From the NCBI GenBank assembly GCA_020002185.1, contig CM034534.1:65236304-65300303 (forward strand): a stretch of 64,000 nucleotides of DNA, read 5' to 3'. The notes beneath the pieces were generated by a model. That model was not told the origin of the DNA. It did no database searches and saw nothing but the letters and a program-made list of their open reading frames with translations. Source of the DNA: Paraescarpia echinospica. Taxonomy: Eukaryota; Annelida; Polychaeta; Sabellida; Siboglinidae. The position numbers and the translations under genes were made by a program. Shown one piece after another: positions 1 to 9,424 of this stretch. The first letter of the stretch is position 1; every line of letters starts with the position of its first letter.

Positions 1-540
1 CGCCGAATACAAGCAGGAGCGAATGCTTCGAGAAAGGTAGAAGGAGTTATAATGGACAGAAACATCTTAAAAAACGTAAAGGGAAAGTCCTGAGAATGTA
101 TGTTACACCAGCATGCCTATATAGTCTGGAGACAGTGGCGCTAACAAAACAACAACAACAGAAGCTGCAAATTTGTGTGAACAACTGAGATAGACGAATA
201 GTAAGAACAAAGAAGGTAGACAGTCGAAGGACGAATGACCTGAGGAAAGAGGTTGAAATACAATGCAGTGTAACAGGAGAATTAATTAGAAGCCGGATGA
301 GATGGGCAGGCCACTTGGAAAGGATGGAAGCCGGAAAAATAGCGGCAGGACAACATAAAGGACACAGGAAAAGGGGAAGGCCGCAGGTGAGATGGGATGA
401 CGGCATGAGGAGGGACAGGAGAAGATCGGGGAAGGATGAAAGATGGAGAGAGGGAGTGATAGACAGAAAACATGGAATTAAAAGACACAGAGAGTGGTTC
501 AGCATTACTGTACCTGACCCTCACCCCTGTACAGCAGGGA
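1..540 (+). mobile_element. non-LTR retrotransposon (LINE), 3' end fragment
   Basis: Translation shows the C-terminal part of a LINE ORF2. A stretch resembling the region after the reverse transcriptase palm (RRIQAGANASRKVEG, then YVTPACLYSLETVALT) is followed by the tail motif RMRWAGHLERME and a basic, arginine-rich end. The same arrangement occurs in the RTE-like element at 53902-56920, so the two are related but not the same family. The frame is broken, for example by a stop near 188, so the copy is dead. It enters the window already 5'-truncated and ends in an A/G-rich tail followed by a TA microsatellite. Clade assignment is an inference. Confidence 0.75.
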
Positions 541-565
541 ACAAGGGAACAAGGTGGAGAGCAAT

Positions 566-632
566 TATATATATATATATATACATATAATACATATATA
601 TATTATAATTAAATTATATTATACATATATAT
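566..632. repeat. (TA)n microsatellite
   Basis: Nearly pure TA dinucleotides lie directly after the LINE fragment. They may be its tail or the site into which it inserted. Confidence 0.8.
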
Positions 633-1198
633 GTATATGTCCCTCTTTGTGTTAGATCAGTTAAAAAATACACAATTCCGCCGAAATTTAAAGACCAACT
701 TTTAAAATCTTGCTTTTCAATCCTACCTCCCTGGCATACCCATCCGTCTGTTGACAACTTGAATACTGCTGCCTACCGATTTTGAAATTGACTAACCCTT
801 TTGTCTTGAAACCCTTCACAGTTTGGTTTTCAAGGATTTAAGCACAAAAGAGGTTACGTTATTATTATTAAATAAATATTTACGTTGGTCGTAACTTTTT
901 GTTACCACTACACACTAAAGATAAAAACATGTGTATTTTCAACATTGATCGAGCTGAAACCTTCAAAAGATTAATGTAATTAACCCTTCACATCAATGTG
1001 CAGGTACATATGTTATAAAAATCATGAAATATATTAAACAATAATTATTAAACACAAAATTTATGACTTAAAATGAACGCTGATGTTACAGCATCGTCCC
1101 AAGAAGGTACACAAAATATCAAACCAACCACTACACCTACCATCGCACAAGCCCGATCGTTGACGGAATACGGTCGATCGTGTGTTTATTTGTATGAT

Positions 1199-1251
1199 TC
1201 AATCGGACCGATTGACTCGGCCGAGTCACTCGTACGAGTCAATCGGTGATT
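1199..1251. repeat. cluster of nested palindromes
   Basis: Three abutting perfect or near-perfect palindromes are visible: 1199-1215 (TCAATCGG/CCGATTGA around one base), 1214-1227 (GACTCGGCCGAGTC) and 1228-1239 (ACTCGTACGAGT). The larger pair CCGATTGACTCG (1208-1219) and CGAGTCAATCGG (1234-1245) nests over the centre, so the segment can fold in more than one way. Function unknown. Confidence 0.7.
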
Positions 1252-1907
1252 GTATCGTAACGTGTATCACCGCCTTTACCGGGGCAGACCACCGGCGGTA
1301 AGCGGCCACCGCCCTATCTTTCCACGCTCCAGCTTCTAGCTTCTGTGGAGTGGGTTGTGATTGGGACCTCCGCCATAACAGCCAACGCGATCTACTGCTA
1401 AAGCCAACAACTATGGGAGCCCCCCTCAACCTCCTGTTTTCACACGGAATCTACTAGAAACGGGACGGGGCCCACGCCGATGACGTCAATACATATGGCG
1501 TCAAAAACAACTACCCACGAAACACCGCACCCTACCCAAACCTTTTTTTAAATCTCCTGCCAGATGAACATTTTAAAAATACTCGTCTCCAATTGGTCAG
1601 TTTACAGGTCACATGACCTAGTTCCTACTCGCAAAACACCATTCGGGGGAAAATTAGCCATGTTAAAAGCCAGCCATTTTTCATAAACAGGGGGTTGAAA
1701 CGAACACCTATTACTGCCGCTGTGCACTTACAAGAGTTAATACAAACTAACCATTTGGAAGTTGCCACTATGTAGTGTTCTTGTATACTCTCGTAGACAG
1801 CGATAGCGTGAAATCCTGTACCCTTTTTCTATAATGGAACTAACCCAAATACCACACGGATATATAATGCAGGGCTACGTTCACCTGGTTAGTAATTGAA
1901 CAGTATA

Positions 1908-1990
1908 TGTATAGAAACGGCTATTGTTAACAGACGAAATTATCACACATATACAATAGTAGACAGGCTAAGAGACACACATTTGTCGAA
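1908..1990 (+). repeat. interspersed repeat, copy A
   Basis: Shares an extended diverged match with about 22028-22112, including ACGAAATTAT, ACACATAT and GGCTAAGAG in the same order and spacing. A low-copy interspersed repeat is the simplest reading. Confidence 0.55.
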
Positions 1991-2768
1991 TAATATTGTG
2001 TAAGTTTAGACAAAACCACGAAAAATCAAATCATGGCATTTGTCATTCAACATTTCCAGAGTTACTGAATCCGTATCTTGTCTGTCATATACTGTGTCCA
2101 AGAATGTCGGGCATATTGAAATTCAAGATGGCCGCCATATAAATACATCACCCAAATATCTCAGCTTCTAGGCAACAAATAAATATGTTCTTTGTGTCTA
2201 AACCAACATTTTCCCGAACAAGGAAGCTGAGATATGGGTATCACTGAATTGTTAGATGAATGTGTGCAGTAAATAAGTATGTCAATCGAATAGACGTGTT
2301 GAAAGGGAAACACAAGATATGCTAACATATATTAACATTTCAGTTTTTTTTTACATGGATGTGGTATACAATAGTTCAAATTATCATGTACACACGTGTC
2401 ACATAGCAATTTATGTCAAAACAAAACGAGTTAATTTCCAAACAAATCAACGCCAGATTGTTGAGTAATCTTTGTCATCAAGTAATTAAAAAAAAATAAT
2501 AGTACCAAAACGTTTGCCATGCGTTCGCCAGAAATGTATTCAACGTTTCATCTTCAAACTTTGTTACGAAAACTTCATTCATATCAGTATTGCTGACATT
2601 TAACGGTTCATTCCATTCAGTTTCTGGTGGCAGAAATAATGCTTGCGAAATATGTCAGGTTTGCAGACATGTGAGGAATAATTCGCATATGCAACGTCGC
2701 AAGCACTTTGTCACTATCACTGTTACTTGGATGTTGAAGTCTCCCCGTTGTTTTCGTTCCCTTGGGAG

Positions 2769-4256
2769 TCACGTAGGATAGAAAAAGCTATACAAGGAAT
2801 CAAATATGTCCAGCTCATTACCGTCGTCCTCCTCCTCCTCCTCCACTTCCTCCTCCTCCTCCTCCTCCTCTTCTTCCTCTACCTTAGCTGGTATCTTTTT
2901 ACAAAACTTTAATGCCGCAATACCAATTGCGCAAATGGCAATGACGCCGGCTATGATACTACCTACAATAAGTCTTGATGACGTCCCACTATTTGGCATG
3001 CGTACTTTCTTCTCCGTTTCGCAGTGTGGTCCTTGCCAGTTGGTTGGGCAGGAACATACATAAGTGTTACCAGACCGCACGCAAGATCCTCCGTTGAGGC
3101 ACGGATTGCTCGAACATTTCAAATTTCCGTACACATACACTTCGCACAAAACAAGTGTCTGTGCTGTTCCGTTCATCCTAATAGTCATGGTGGTTCCAAT
3201 TACATTGGAAGAACAGTAGAAACTTTTCCTTGCGACAAATGACATATTATACCGATGAGGACCACATGCATTGTATACGCCACCATATGGACCAATGACA
3301 ATAACGAAATTTGCCAGACTCCACGAGCAGCAATCTTGACGATTCACTATAACAACCTTTTTGACTTCTACCAGATCTGCAAAGTTAACCTTCCACCAAG
3401 GATTTGTTTCACGTCTGGTTTGACTACACCTGCCCTCCGACAACATATCATCAGCATTTCCATCAACTGCTCGTGAAGCTGTGTAGCTGGTGTTTGACGA
3501 CATTGTTGCTGATTTACCAAGTGCGTAGTTCTTTCCTTCACAATTTGATCCAGACCAATTTGTAGGGCAGATACATCTATAAAAAGTGCCGTTCAGTTTG
3601 CATGTACCTTCATTATCGCACGGATTGCTCAAACATTGGTCACGCAGATATGGTTTACCATACACTTCGACCTCGCATAAAGTAAGGAAATCGTCATGCT
3701 TTGGAATGTTTGATGACCGAATTACTATCGCCAAAATTCGTCCCTTAACATCAGGTGAACAATAGAAACTTCCGATATGGATGAGTGTCATGTCGTTCCT
3801 TTGAGCGCCACATGTCTTATATAGGCCGTCATAGATACCAACGACAATTTCAAATTCCGTCAGACGATTAGTGTAATTTTGCCGATTGTATATGACCACC
3901 TTTTCAACTTCTAACACTGTTTCGAGATCAACCCTCCACCACGGATATGTTGGACGTGCTGTGTGTGTGCAGTATTTACTTGGATTAAGCGTAATTCCAT
4001 CAACAGCCAAAGCAGGAGGATGACGAACACCTTTAGGATCGGTGAATATTGATTGTTGAGTTGCCACGCGTCCTCGTGCCCAGTTCTTTCCTTCACAAAG
4101 AGTTCCAGTCCGACCCGCTGGGCAGTTACACGTAAAATTCGTCCCACTACTTACACATGTTCCTCCATTTTCGCACGGATTGCTCGAACATATTGCTTCG
4201 CACCATTGGCAGTAGTAGATGAACACAAAACACGGTACAAGGAAAACAAGCTGCAT
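2769..4256 (-). CDS. single-pass membrane protein with EGF and fucolectin-like (F5/8C-fold) domains
   Basis: An intact, intronless frame of 495 aa. In order: signal peptide (about 1-21); EGF-like domain (about 22-54, six cysteines); fucolectin-type domain 1 (about 55-207); EGF 2 (about 212-242); fucolectin-type domain 2 (about 243-383); EGF 3 (about 385-416); membrane helix (about 430-452, LIVGSIIAGVIAICAIGIAA); and a cytoplasmic tail with a long glutamate run encoded by a CTC microsatellite. Domain 1 keeps a CTHT...PWWRVDL signature and two arginines (NRQNYTNR) where fucolectins bind sugar. Domain 2 has Q in place of the His and lacks the second Arg, although it keeps the vicinal cysteines (NRQDCC). 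I infer a surface lectin or adhesion receptor whose first lectin domain is the likelier binder. The lack of introns in a protein of this design is unusual and could mean a retrocopy or one large exon. No partner gene is visible nearby. Confidence 0.85.
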   Translation of the reverse strand: MQLVFLVPCFVFIYYCQWCEAICSSNPCENGGTCVSSGTNFTCNCPAGRTGTLCEGKNWARGRVATQQSIFTDPKGVRHPPALAVDGITLNPSKYCTHTARPTYPWWRVDLETVLEVEKVVIYNRQNYTNRLTEFEIVVGIYDGLYKTCGAQRNDMTLIHIGSFYCSPDVKGRILAIVIRSSNIPKHDDFLTLCEVEVYGKPYLRDQCLSNPCDNEGTCKLNGTFYRCICPTNWSGSNCEGKNYALGKSATMSSNTSYTASRAVDGNADDMLSEGRCSQTRRETNPWWKVNFADLVEVKKVVIVNRQDCCSWSLANFVIVIGPYGGVYNACGPHRYNMSFVARKSFYCSSNVIGTTMTIRMNGTAQTLVLCEVYVYGNLKCSSNPCLNGGSCVRSGNTYVCSCPTNWQGPHCETEKKVRMPNSGTSSRLIVGSIIAGVIAICAIGIAALKFCKKIPAKVEEEEEEEEEEEVEEEEEDDGNELDIFDSLYSFFYPT

Positions 4257-4643
4257 TTTGTTTTTTGCCCGATCATCGAAGTGATTTGTTCACAACATCG
4301 AACGATGTATATTCCTGCGACGCTGTTTCACTAGCAGCCATAATTAGTAACGCCTCGGTTTGAAAAGTACAAGACGTAGCATCGCCAACGGTGGGCGCTT
4401 TTCAAAGACGTCACAATATGGAAAACCAAACGTGCGCCACAGAGCTCGGATTGTCTGAAGATATATATTATATTATTATTATTAATATATTTTATTTAAT
4501 AAGCGCCAGATCAAAATTGTTCGTGGCGCATTACAACATGTAGAACCCAGATAGAGGTAATCATAATGGTTAAATAAACATGCATTTTCTAAAACAAATT
4601 CGTATAAAATTAATATTAGTAAAATACAAATAAATACAAGTAA
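4257..4643. other. intergenic, upstream of the EGF/fucolectin gene and left flank of the Polinton
   Basis: Contains the likely promoter side of the minus-strand membrane protein gene, including a GACGTCAC ATF/CRE-like site near 4408. AT-rich sequence follows up to the Polinton terminus. No coding region seen. Confidence 0.4.
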
Positions 4644-4923
4644 TGGTTCAGGCGCCGCGATCACCGTAAGTGACCTAAGATCAAAGGCTTTTGAGTTTTT
4701 TATAAGTAGAATTCCTACGTTTTTTAGCACTAATGTTTTAGTAAACGTCAAAGTGATTGATGGGGGTCATGAGAAAGAGGGTGTCGCCATCTACTAACTA
4801 ATGAGGCACTAATAAGGGAAATAAATAGGGTGATTGTCGACCTCTAGTGACTAATCAGGTACTAATTAGGTAAAAAAATTAGGGTAATTAATTAAGTACT
4901 AATTAGTAACAAATGAGTAGCGC
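4644..4923 (+). repeat. Polinton left terminal inverted repeat
   Basis: Runs from TGGTTCAGGCGCCGCGATCA to GAGTAGCGC and matches the reverse complement of 21130-21407 with only scattered differences. Inside are many TACTAATTAG-like AT-rich words. Terminal inverted repeats of this type are the presumed replication origins for protein-primed synthesis (family knowledge). Confidence 0.93.
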
Positions 4924-5382
4924 AATTATTGGAGGAGAACGTTAGCAATGACTAAAAATAGTAAATAGCGATTAGTATTAATTAGGTGCACGGGGGAGGT
5001 GGGAAAGATTTTAGAGTGAAGTGACGTCCCTGGGGATCAGCGAGGTTAATATCATGACGCGCGGGAAGGTTCTAGAAGGTTCTAGAACCTTCTAGAAGCT
5101 TCTAGCCCGATGCGGTGGTGGGGCTGGGGATCATCGAGGTTAGTCGAGCGGTTTAGATTACGCCCGGCGCGCTGGAGATCAGGAGGGCAATTGAGTGGCC
5201 TGGTTTTCACGACTCACTGGCGAATGGGGTGTCGTATGTCAGGCTGTAGGAGTTTTATGTGCATTGTTTGACGGAAGGCCGGATAAATGTTTTTCGTGTA
5301 GCATAGGCGCGCTTGTATTAAGGTTGTGGCGCCGATGTGGGTATTGCCTGTCAGTGCTGGCTGCGGTACAGCTGATGTTTTG
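4924..5382. other. Polinton left subterminal region, no gene supported
   Basis: Contains the heat-shock-type element and two copies of a TGGGGATCA(G/T)CGAGGTTA segment (about 5032 and 5124). A 63-codon plus-strand frame from 5195 has no recognisable features, and I do not call it a gene. Confidence 0.4.
5065..5102. promoter_or_regulatory. perfect 8-unit heat-shock-type element (alternating GAA/TTC pentamers)
   Basis: GAA at 5065, 5075, 5085 and 5095 alternates with TTC at 5070, 5080, 5090 and 5100, each exactly 5 bp apart without a mismatch. This is the canonical binding pattern of heat-shock factor, where three units normally suffice. It lies about 140 bp inside the left terminal repeat. 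No TATA box or clear gene follows directly, so the controlled transcript is unknown. Confidence 0.7.
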
Positions 5383-5955
5383 GTAACAGCTGATGCACGT
5401 GCATCAGCGGTGCAATATCGTTATAGCGGCTGGAGGCCGGAGCTGTCAGTGCGCGTGTATTAAGCTTGTGGCTTTGGCGGTCGCTGGTGTTTGGTGTTGC
5501 AACGACGAATAGGTGGAAATATAGGCATTATTCGTGTGTCAGTTGGTAACAGCTGATACGCGTGCATTGGCGGTGCAATATCGTTATAGCAGCTGGAGGT
5601 CGGAGCTGTCAGATTGGCCTGTGCGTGTGTATTAAGCTTGTGGCTTTGGCGATCGCTGGATTTTTCGTGTGTGAGTTGGAATGCTGGTGGAAACACAGTT
5701 GGTAACAGCTGATACGCGTGCAATATCGTTATAGCAGCTGGAGGCCGGAGCTGTCAGATTGGCCTGTGCGCGTGTATTAAGCTTGTGGCTTTGGCGAACG
5801 CTGGTGTTTGGTGTTGCAACGACGAATAGGTGGAAATATAGGCATTATTCGTGTGTGATTTGGAATGCTGGTGGAGTGGGCCAAATGTGTAGGTGGAAAT
5901 ATAGGCATTATTCGTGTGTGAGTTGGAATGCTGGTGGATTGCGAAAGGAAACACA
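5383..5955 (+). repeat. tandem repeat, three units of about 160 bp or more
   Basis: Units begin with GGTAACAGCTGAT at 5383, 5543 and 5701. Each contains CAATATCGTTATAGC, CGGAGCTGTCAG and TTAAGCTTGTGGCTTTGGCG. A sub-block with GGTGGAAATATAGGCATTAT is doubled in the last unit. It lies between the heat-shock-type element and the 3' end of the first minus-strand gene. Noncoding as far as I can see. Confidence 0.85.
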
Positions 5956-5984
5956 GAAACAGCAATAAACGGTGAGAAATAAAT

Positions 5985-5990
5985 TTTATT
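5985..5990 (-). terminator. polyadenylation signal AATAAA
   Basis: AATAAA on the minus strand, about 40 bases past the stop codon of the spliced minus-strand gene ending at 6028. Confidence 0.6.
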
Positions 5991-6027
5991 GGTATACAGA
6001 TCAATTTATTATGAAGACGGAAAGGGG

Positions 6028-7424
6028 TCATGGGGGTGGGCCAAAGCCGTGGCGGCCGGGGGGCTGTGGAGGAAAGCCTAAATGAACGGAAAGATGTGCT
6101 GGGATGGGTTGCGCAAATGAGGGGAGGAGAATTTGAGGGCGTGGAAAGATATCAGCAAAGGAGAATGGTTGTGTGAAAGTCTCTTCTGGTAGGGGGTTGT
6201 CTGCAGCTAGAAATTGTAAATCGGGGGTGCCACTGTAGCCGTCGTCGAAGTTTTCTTCTGGTTCTTCGTCACTGTCGTATTGTTGTTCTTGTTGTTGTTG
6301 TTCTTGTTGTCGTCGCGGCTCGACGGCTAAGAGGGGCCGGTGGTGGCGTCGTGACGAGGTGAAGCTGATTGTGTGAGGGTCAGGTCCGACGAAGTGAATT
6401 ATAGTGCCCCGTCCGATAGCGTAGCGTCTATGCGTTAGGCCAGGGTCGATCACGTAGATGTGTCTGCTGTGGGAAGGAGGAAAAGTTCAATTAGCGTCGG
6501 GGTGGCGACTACTGGCGCGCGGGGCTCGCCCTGCCGGGTGTCCATTCCGATGAGTGTGGTTGGCGAGGGTTTGTCCCATAAGGAGCCGATTGACTAGTTC
6601 GGGGGCCACGACCAATAGGCGATATCTGTGGAGAAGGAAAAAGTGTTAAGGTGTGTGATGTGGTCGGCGACGTCCAAGGTACAATGTGGCCCCAGGCCTA
6701 TCGGCGCGAGGCCTTCTATCAATCATAATCAGATCGCCTGGGCTCAAATTTATTCTAGATCTATTAATGAAGCCGTTTCGATGCGAGGGCCTCGCAAGGG
6801 TTTGCCCGCGCCCTATATGCAGTGTATCGAAGCCGGCGATGTTTCGTCTGCAAGTATGAAAAAAGTATTAAAGTAACGGCGCGTTTCTTTTTAGGTGGGG
6901 GCCCGTAAAAAAAGCATTAAGTCTGTAGCGGGGCGTTTGTAAATAGTGGGGCGCACGGAAAAGCAGCTATAGGCTTTATCGAAAGTCCGTAATAGGCGTC
7001 TGCAAATAAAGGTAAATTAAAAAAAGCGTTATTTAGTTAGTATCGTTAAACGTACCTTTCGCCGGGGCGGTGTTGGGGTGGGAGTAGACGCATAGATGGT
7101 GGCGGCGACGGAACAGCACTATCCCCGGCGGCTTGGGGAGGCGTATTCACGTCGACTTGGGGAGTCCCAATTCCTGCGTTTTGGGGAGGTAGCTCGCTGT
7201 AAAAAAATAGTTAGTTAGTGAACGTTATAAAAGAAAGCAGTAATGTGAGTGAGGAAAGTCAGTGTTAGTTGAGTTAGCAAAACGTACCTGGTTTGTGCTT
7301 GTTGAGAATTGGCCGCATAATTGCCAACTTGATCGGTCGGCTCCATAGTGAGAAATGAATTGCGCAGTTGTTGCGCCGCTGTTTTGCGCGCGGTAACGTG
7401 TTGCGGCCTAGACACGTACGCCAT
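6028..7424 (-). CDS. spliced Polinton accessory protein of unknown function
   Basis: Read as exons 7424-7288, 7196-7056 and 6466 (or 6463)-6028. Both upstream donors are AG|GTACGT and leave phase 2. The acceptors TTTTTTTACAG (7197) and CCTTCCCACAG (6467) accept that phase, so the frame is open throughout (about 238 aa). Exon 1 starts at ATG 7424, exon 2 is rich in PPQ motifs, and the last exon has a short hydrophobic/basic start (VIDPGLTHRRYAIGRG), a glutamine-rich stretch, an acidic SDEEPEEN patch and a proline-rich end. A TATA box and a CRE lie just upstream. No family is recognised; its place next to the left terminus suggests an early accessory role. The splice model is inferred from motifs and phase only. 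Confidence 0.55.
6487..6999 (-). other. three alternative same-phase 3' exons inside the second intron
   Basis: The long intron after 7056 contains three further acceptors in the same phase as the terminal one: TTTATTTGCAG at 7000, CATACTTGCAG at 6848 and CTTCTCCACAG at 6626. Each opens a frame of 35-67 codons (6999-6891, 6847-6646, 6625-6487) ending in its own stop. The second and third share GQTLA followed by HRNG, and the third and the terminal exon share a (V)(V/I)xP(E/G)L...G pattern. This suggests duplicated alternative ends joined to a common amino terminus. Expression is untested. Confidence 0.45.
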
Positions 7425-7440
7425 AGCCTTACATAAGGGG

Positions 7441-7460
7441 CTGACGTCACTGTTTATATA
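7441..7460 (-). promoter_or_regulatory. TATA box with CRE for the minus-strand spliced gene
   Basis: Minus-strand TTTATATAAACA lies about 30 bases upstream of ATG 7424, with a perfect CRE/ATF site (TGACGTCA) between them. The spacing implies a very short leader. The same AT box reads as TATATAAAG on the plus strand, so it could serve both directions. Confidence 0.5.
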
Positions 7461-7721
7461 AAGCGCTTATGTAACTGTTTGTAAGTCTTTAAAACGACCG
7501 TTAAAGGTGAAATGTGAGCAAACTAAGCGGCCTATAATAGTCAGTGGGGCCTAGAGAATCTTATGGTAACTTTATATTAGGAAATAAAAGTGGCGTTCTG
7601 TTAGTGCACTAGGCTGACCGAGAGATTTTTTTCAGTTTTAGTAACCTTGTAAGAGTCGGCTGCTTTGCGGCTCGCGTGCGCTCGCTCACGGGGGCCGCGT
7701 GCGGGCCGCGTGCAAAGCGCT

Positions 7722-7728
7722 TATATAG
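7722..7728 (+). promoter_or_regulatory. TATA box for the RPA-like transcription unit
   Basis: TTATATAGGG follows GC-rich sequence and lies about 90 bases before ATG 7814, leaving a leader of roughly 60 bases. Confidence 0.55.
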
Positions 7729-7813
7729 GGACTGGGCGGAGAACGTCTAAGTATCGTCGCTGTCGTGTTGCTACCGTTGCAGTAACTTTGTGTGTTGCAG
7801 AGCGTTGTTGATC

Positions 7814-8470
7814 ATGTCGCCGCCTGTCGCGCACGGAGAGGCACCGCCAAAGAGGGGCAGCAAGCTGAGGGAGGGGCCAACGGTGGCGTCTGGTGGCAAA
7901 ACGAAGCCGGCGTCGGAGGCCAGCGCGAAGGCGCTTCCGACGGCCGACGTGGCGCCTACTTTCGAGGCCGTGGTGAGTGCGTCCGAGGTATCGTTGAAAG
8001 AGTTCGTGCTGGCGTGCGATGGCACGTATAAGATTGTTACGCCCGTAACAATCGTTGGCGTGGCTTGGAAAAGCAAATGCACGTACATCGGCTGTGGCGT
8101 TTGCAAGCGCAAAGTGAGAGGTCTAGAAAGCGGTGGCCGGGTGTGCGCTGTACACGGTGTACAGGCAAAGGCGAAGACGTATTTTTCGGTGCGCGTTTTG
8201 GTGGAAGACGAAAAGGACGCCGACACTGAGGCCGGTATTTGGATCACCCTGTTCGACGAAGCTATTTCGGCGATAGGCGATTACAATGCCGATCATGTGT
8301 CAGGCCTGTTGCCCGACCAGTTGCGCAGTAGCTTTGTGGCGAGCCTGGTTGGCACAGTCTTGGAGCTGACCGTGCACAAGGTCGTGTGGGGTGGCATACT
8401 CGACACGTATACGGTCCGTGAGGCGCGGGTTGTGACGAAGAAGGGGAGCGAGGCCGGCGTGTACGTTTGA
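7814..8470 (+). CDS. RPA1-like single-stranded DNA-binding protein (zinc-ribbon OB fold)
   Basis: 218 aa from the first ATG after the TATA box. Residues about 1-55 are a basic, alanine-rich leader. From about residue 70 the order matches the C-terminal DNA-binding domain of the large RPA subunit: a strand, a zinc ribbon (C94-x2-C97, C111-x2-H114), YFSVRVLVEDE, WITLFDEA, and a final OB strand region ending in YTVREARVV. RPA has four cysteines at the ribbon; here the last ligand is His. The likely role is coating displaced single strands during protein-primed replication by the element's polymerase. An internal donor after codon 53 lets the same first exon feed the spliced product ending at 9424. 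The homology is my own reading and no search was run. Confidence 0.65.
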   Translation: MSPPVAHGEAPPKRGSKLREGPTVASGGKTKPASEASAKALPTADVAPTFEAVVSASEVSLKEFVLACDGTYKIVTPVTIVGVAWKSKCTYIGCGVCKRKVRGLESGGRVCAVHGVQAKAKTYFSVRVLVEDEKDADTEAGIWITLFDEAISAIGDYNADHVSGLLPDQLRSSFVASLVGTVLELTVHKVVWGGILDTYTVREARVVTKKGSEAGVYV

Positions 8471-9424
8471 ATGACTAACGTTTGGCTAGTGTTCTGTAGA
8501 CCGTTGTAATTGCTGCTTTGGTTATTGTTCTGTAGGACGCTGTAATTGCTGCTGCGTTGCGCGGACTTATCGACGCTGCTGACGAGTGCGCACCCCCTGC
8601 CGAGAAGTGCGCTAAGAAGGAATCGACGCCACGCCTTGCCGGCGCCAACGACCCTCCACCGCTGGCGAGAGAAGAAGAAGGGATATCGTATTGGCCTGAG
8701 GCGGAAGACACGCAGCCCATGCCACCGCACGACCTGGTGAGCGACGCCGGGACGCCCACGTACGTTGCATTAACCCCGGTGGTGGTGGTGGTGGCGCCAG
8801 ACGAAGCAGCAGCTGTGCCATTAACCCCGGCGGCGACAGCGGACGCAGCAGCAGCCGTGCCATCGTCGCCACTGCCTCTGGCCGTGCTGTCAGTTTCGTC
8901 GGAAGACTTCATACCGTGGGCCCGCAACAAACGCCCTGTGATCGTGGGCACGCTTCAGGCCGATTCGGAGTGGAACGTTCTGCACTCGTACGCCGGTCGT
9001 CAGCGCTGTATGATGTCCACGTTTGCCGAGCTAATCGGCGAGCGCGTGATGGACGCCGCGCGCCAAGAATGTGGTGAGTGCCCCCTGAGGAGGGGTGCCC
9101 CTTCGTTCACATGTGCGGCTACAGGGGAAGGAAGCCGAGCCGGCGGTACAACATTCTGTACGAAAACGTGGCGGCCCTGAATGTGTGCTTTTTTTCAACA
9201 TCTCTCGACAGCTTTCTACAGCAGACGTTGTTGCTCCCCGCTATTCGTATACTCTCGGTACTGGAGGAGCGTTGCGTGCGCGGCGATCGCGCTCGGAGGG
9301 CGCCCTCATGCGCCAGGTGGCCGACTGGCTCATGGGGACGGATTGGACGGCGCCGTTCGACCGTGCTCTGTTGGAGGTCGCCGTGCAGTATTACCTGTTG
9401 AAAAGGGCATGCCTCGACGTCTGA
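7814..9424 (+). CDS. spliced alternative product sharing the RPA-like protein's amino terminus
   Basis: Predicted exons are 7814-7972, 8536-9073 and 9222-9424. Donor 7972 is CCGTG|GTGAGT (phase 0) and acceptor TTCTGTAG at 8535 opens in phase 0. Donor 9073 is TGTG|GTGAGT (phase 1) and acceptor TTTCTACAG at 9221 restores the frame to a stop at 9424, giving about 299 aa. The first 53 residues equal those of the RPA-like protein. The middle is acidic then proline/alanine/valine-rich. The end (FIPWARNKRPVIVG onward) looks globular and unlike any family I know. A second acceptor 36 bp upstream (8499), part of a tandem 36-bp duplication, would give a short 11-residue ending. The overlapping-start design recalls early regions of small DNA viruses, by analogy only. 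Confidence 0.5.

Larger units (their letters stand above)
633..2768. other. intergenic stretch, no gene seen
   Basis: AT-rich DNA without a convincing coding region on either strand. It contains a palindrome cluster at 1199-1251, a CRE-like TGACGTCA near 1482 and a block near 1908-1990 that recurs at about 22028. The short open frames here show no family resemblance. Confidence 0.5.

Noticed and set aside
5195..5386. Small plus-strand gene under the heat-shock-type element
   Set aside because: No ATG context, TATA box or recognisable protein; overlaps GC-rich noncoding sequence leading into the tandem repeat.
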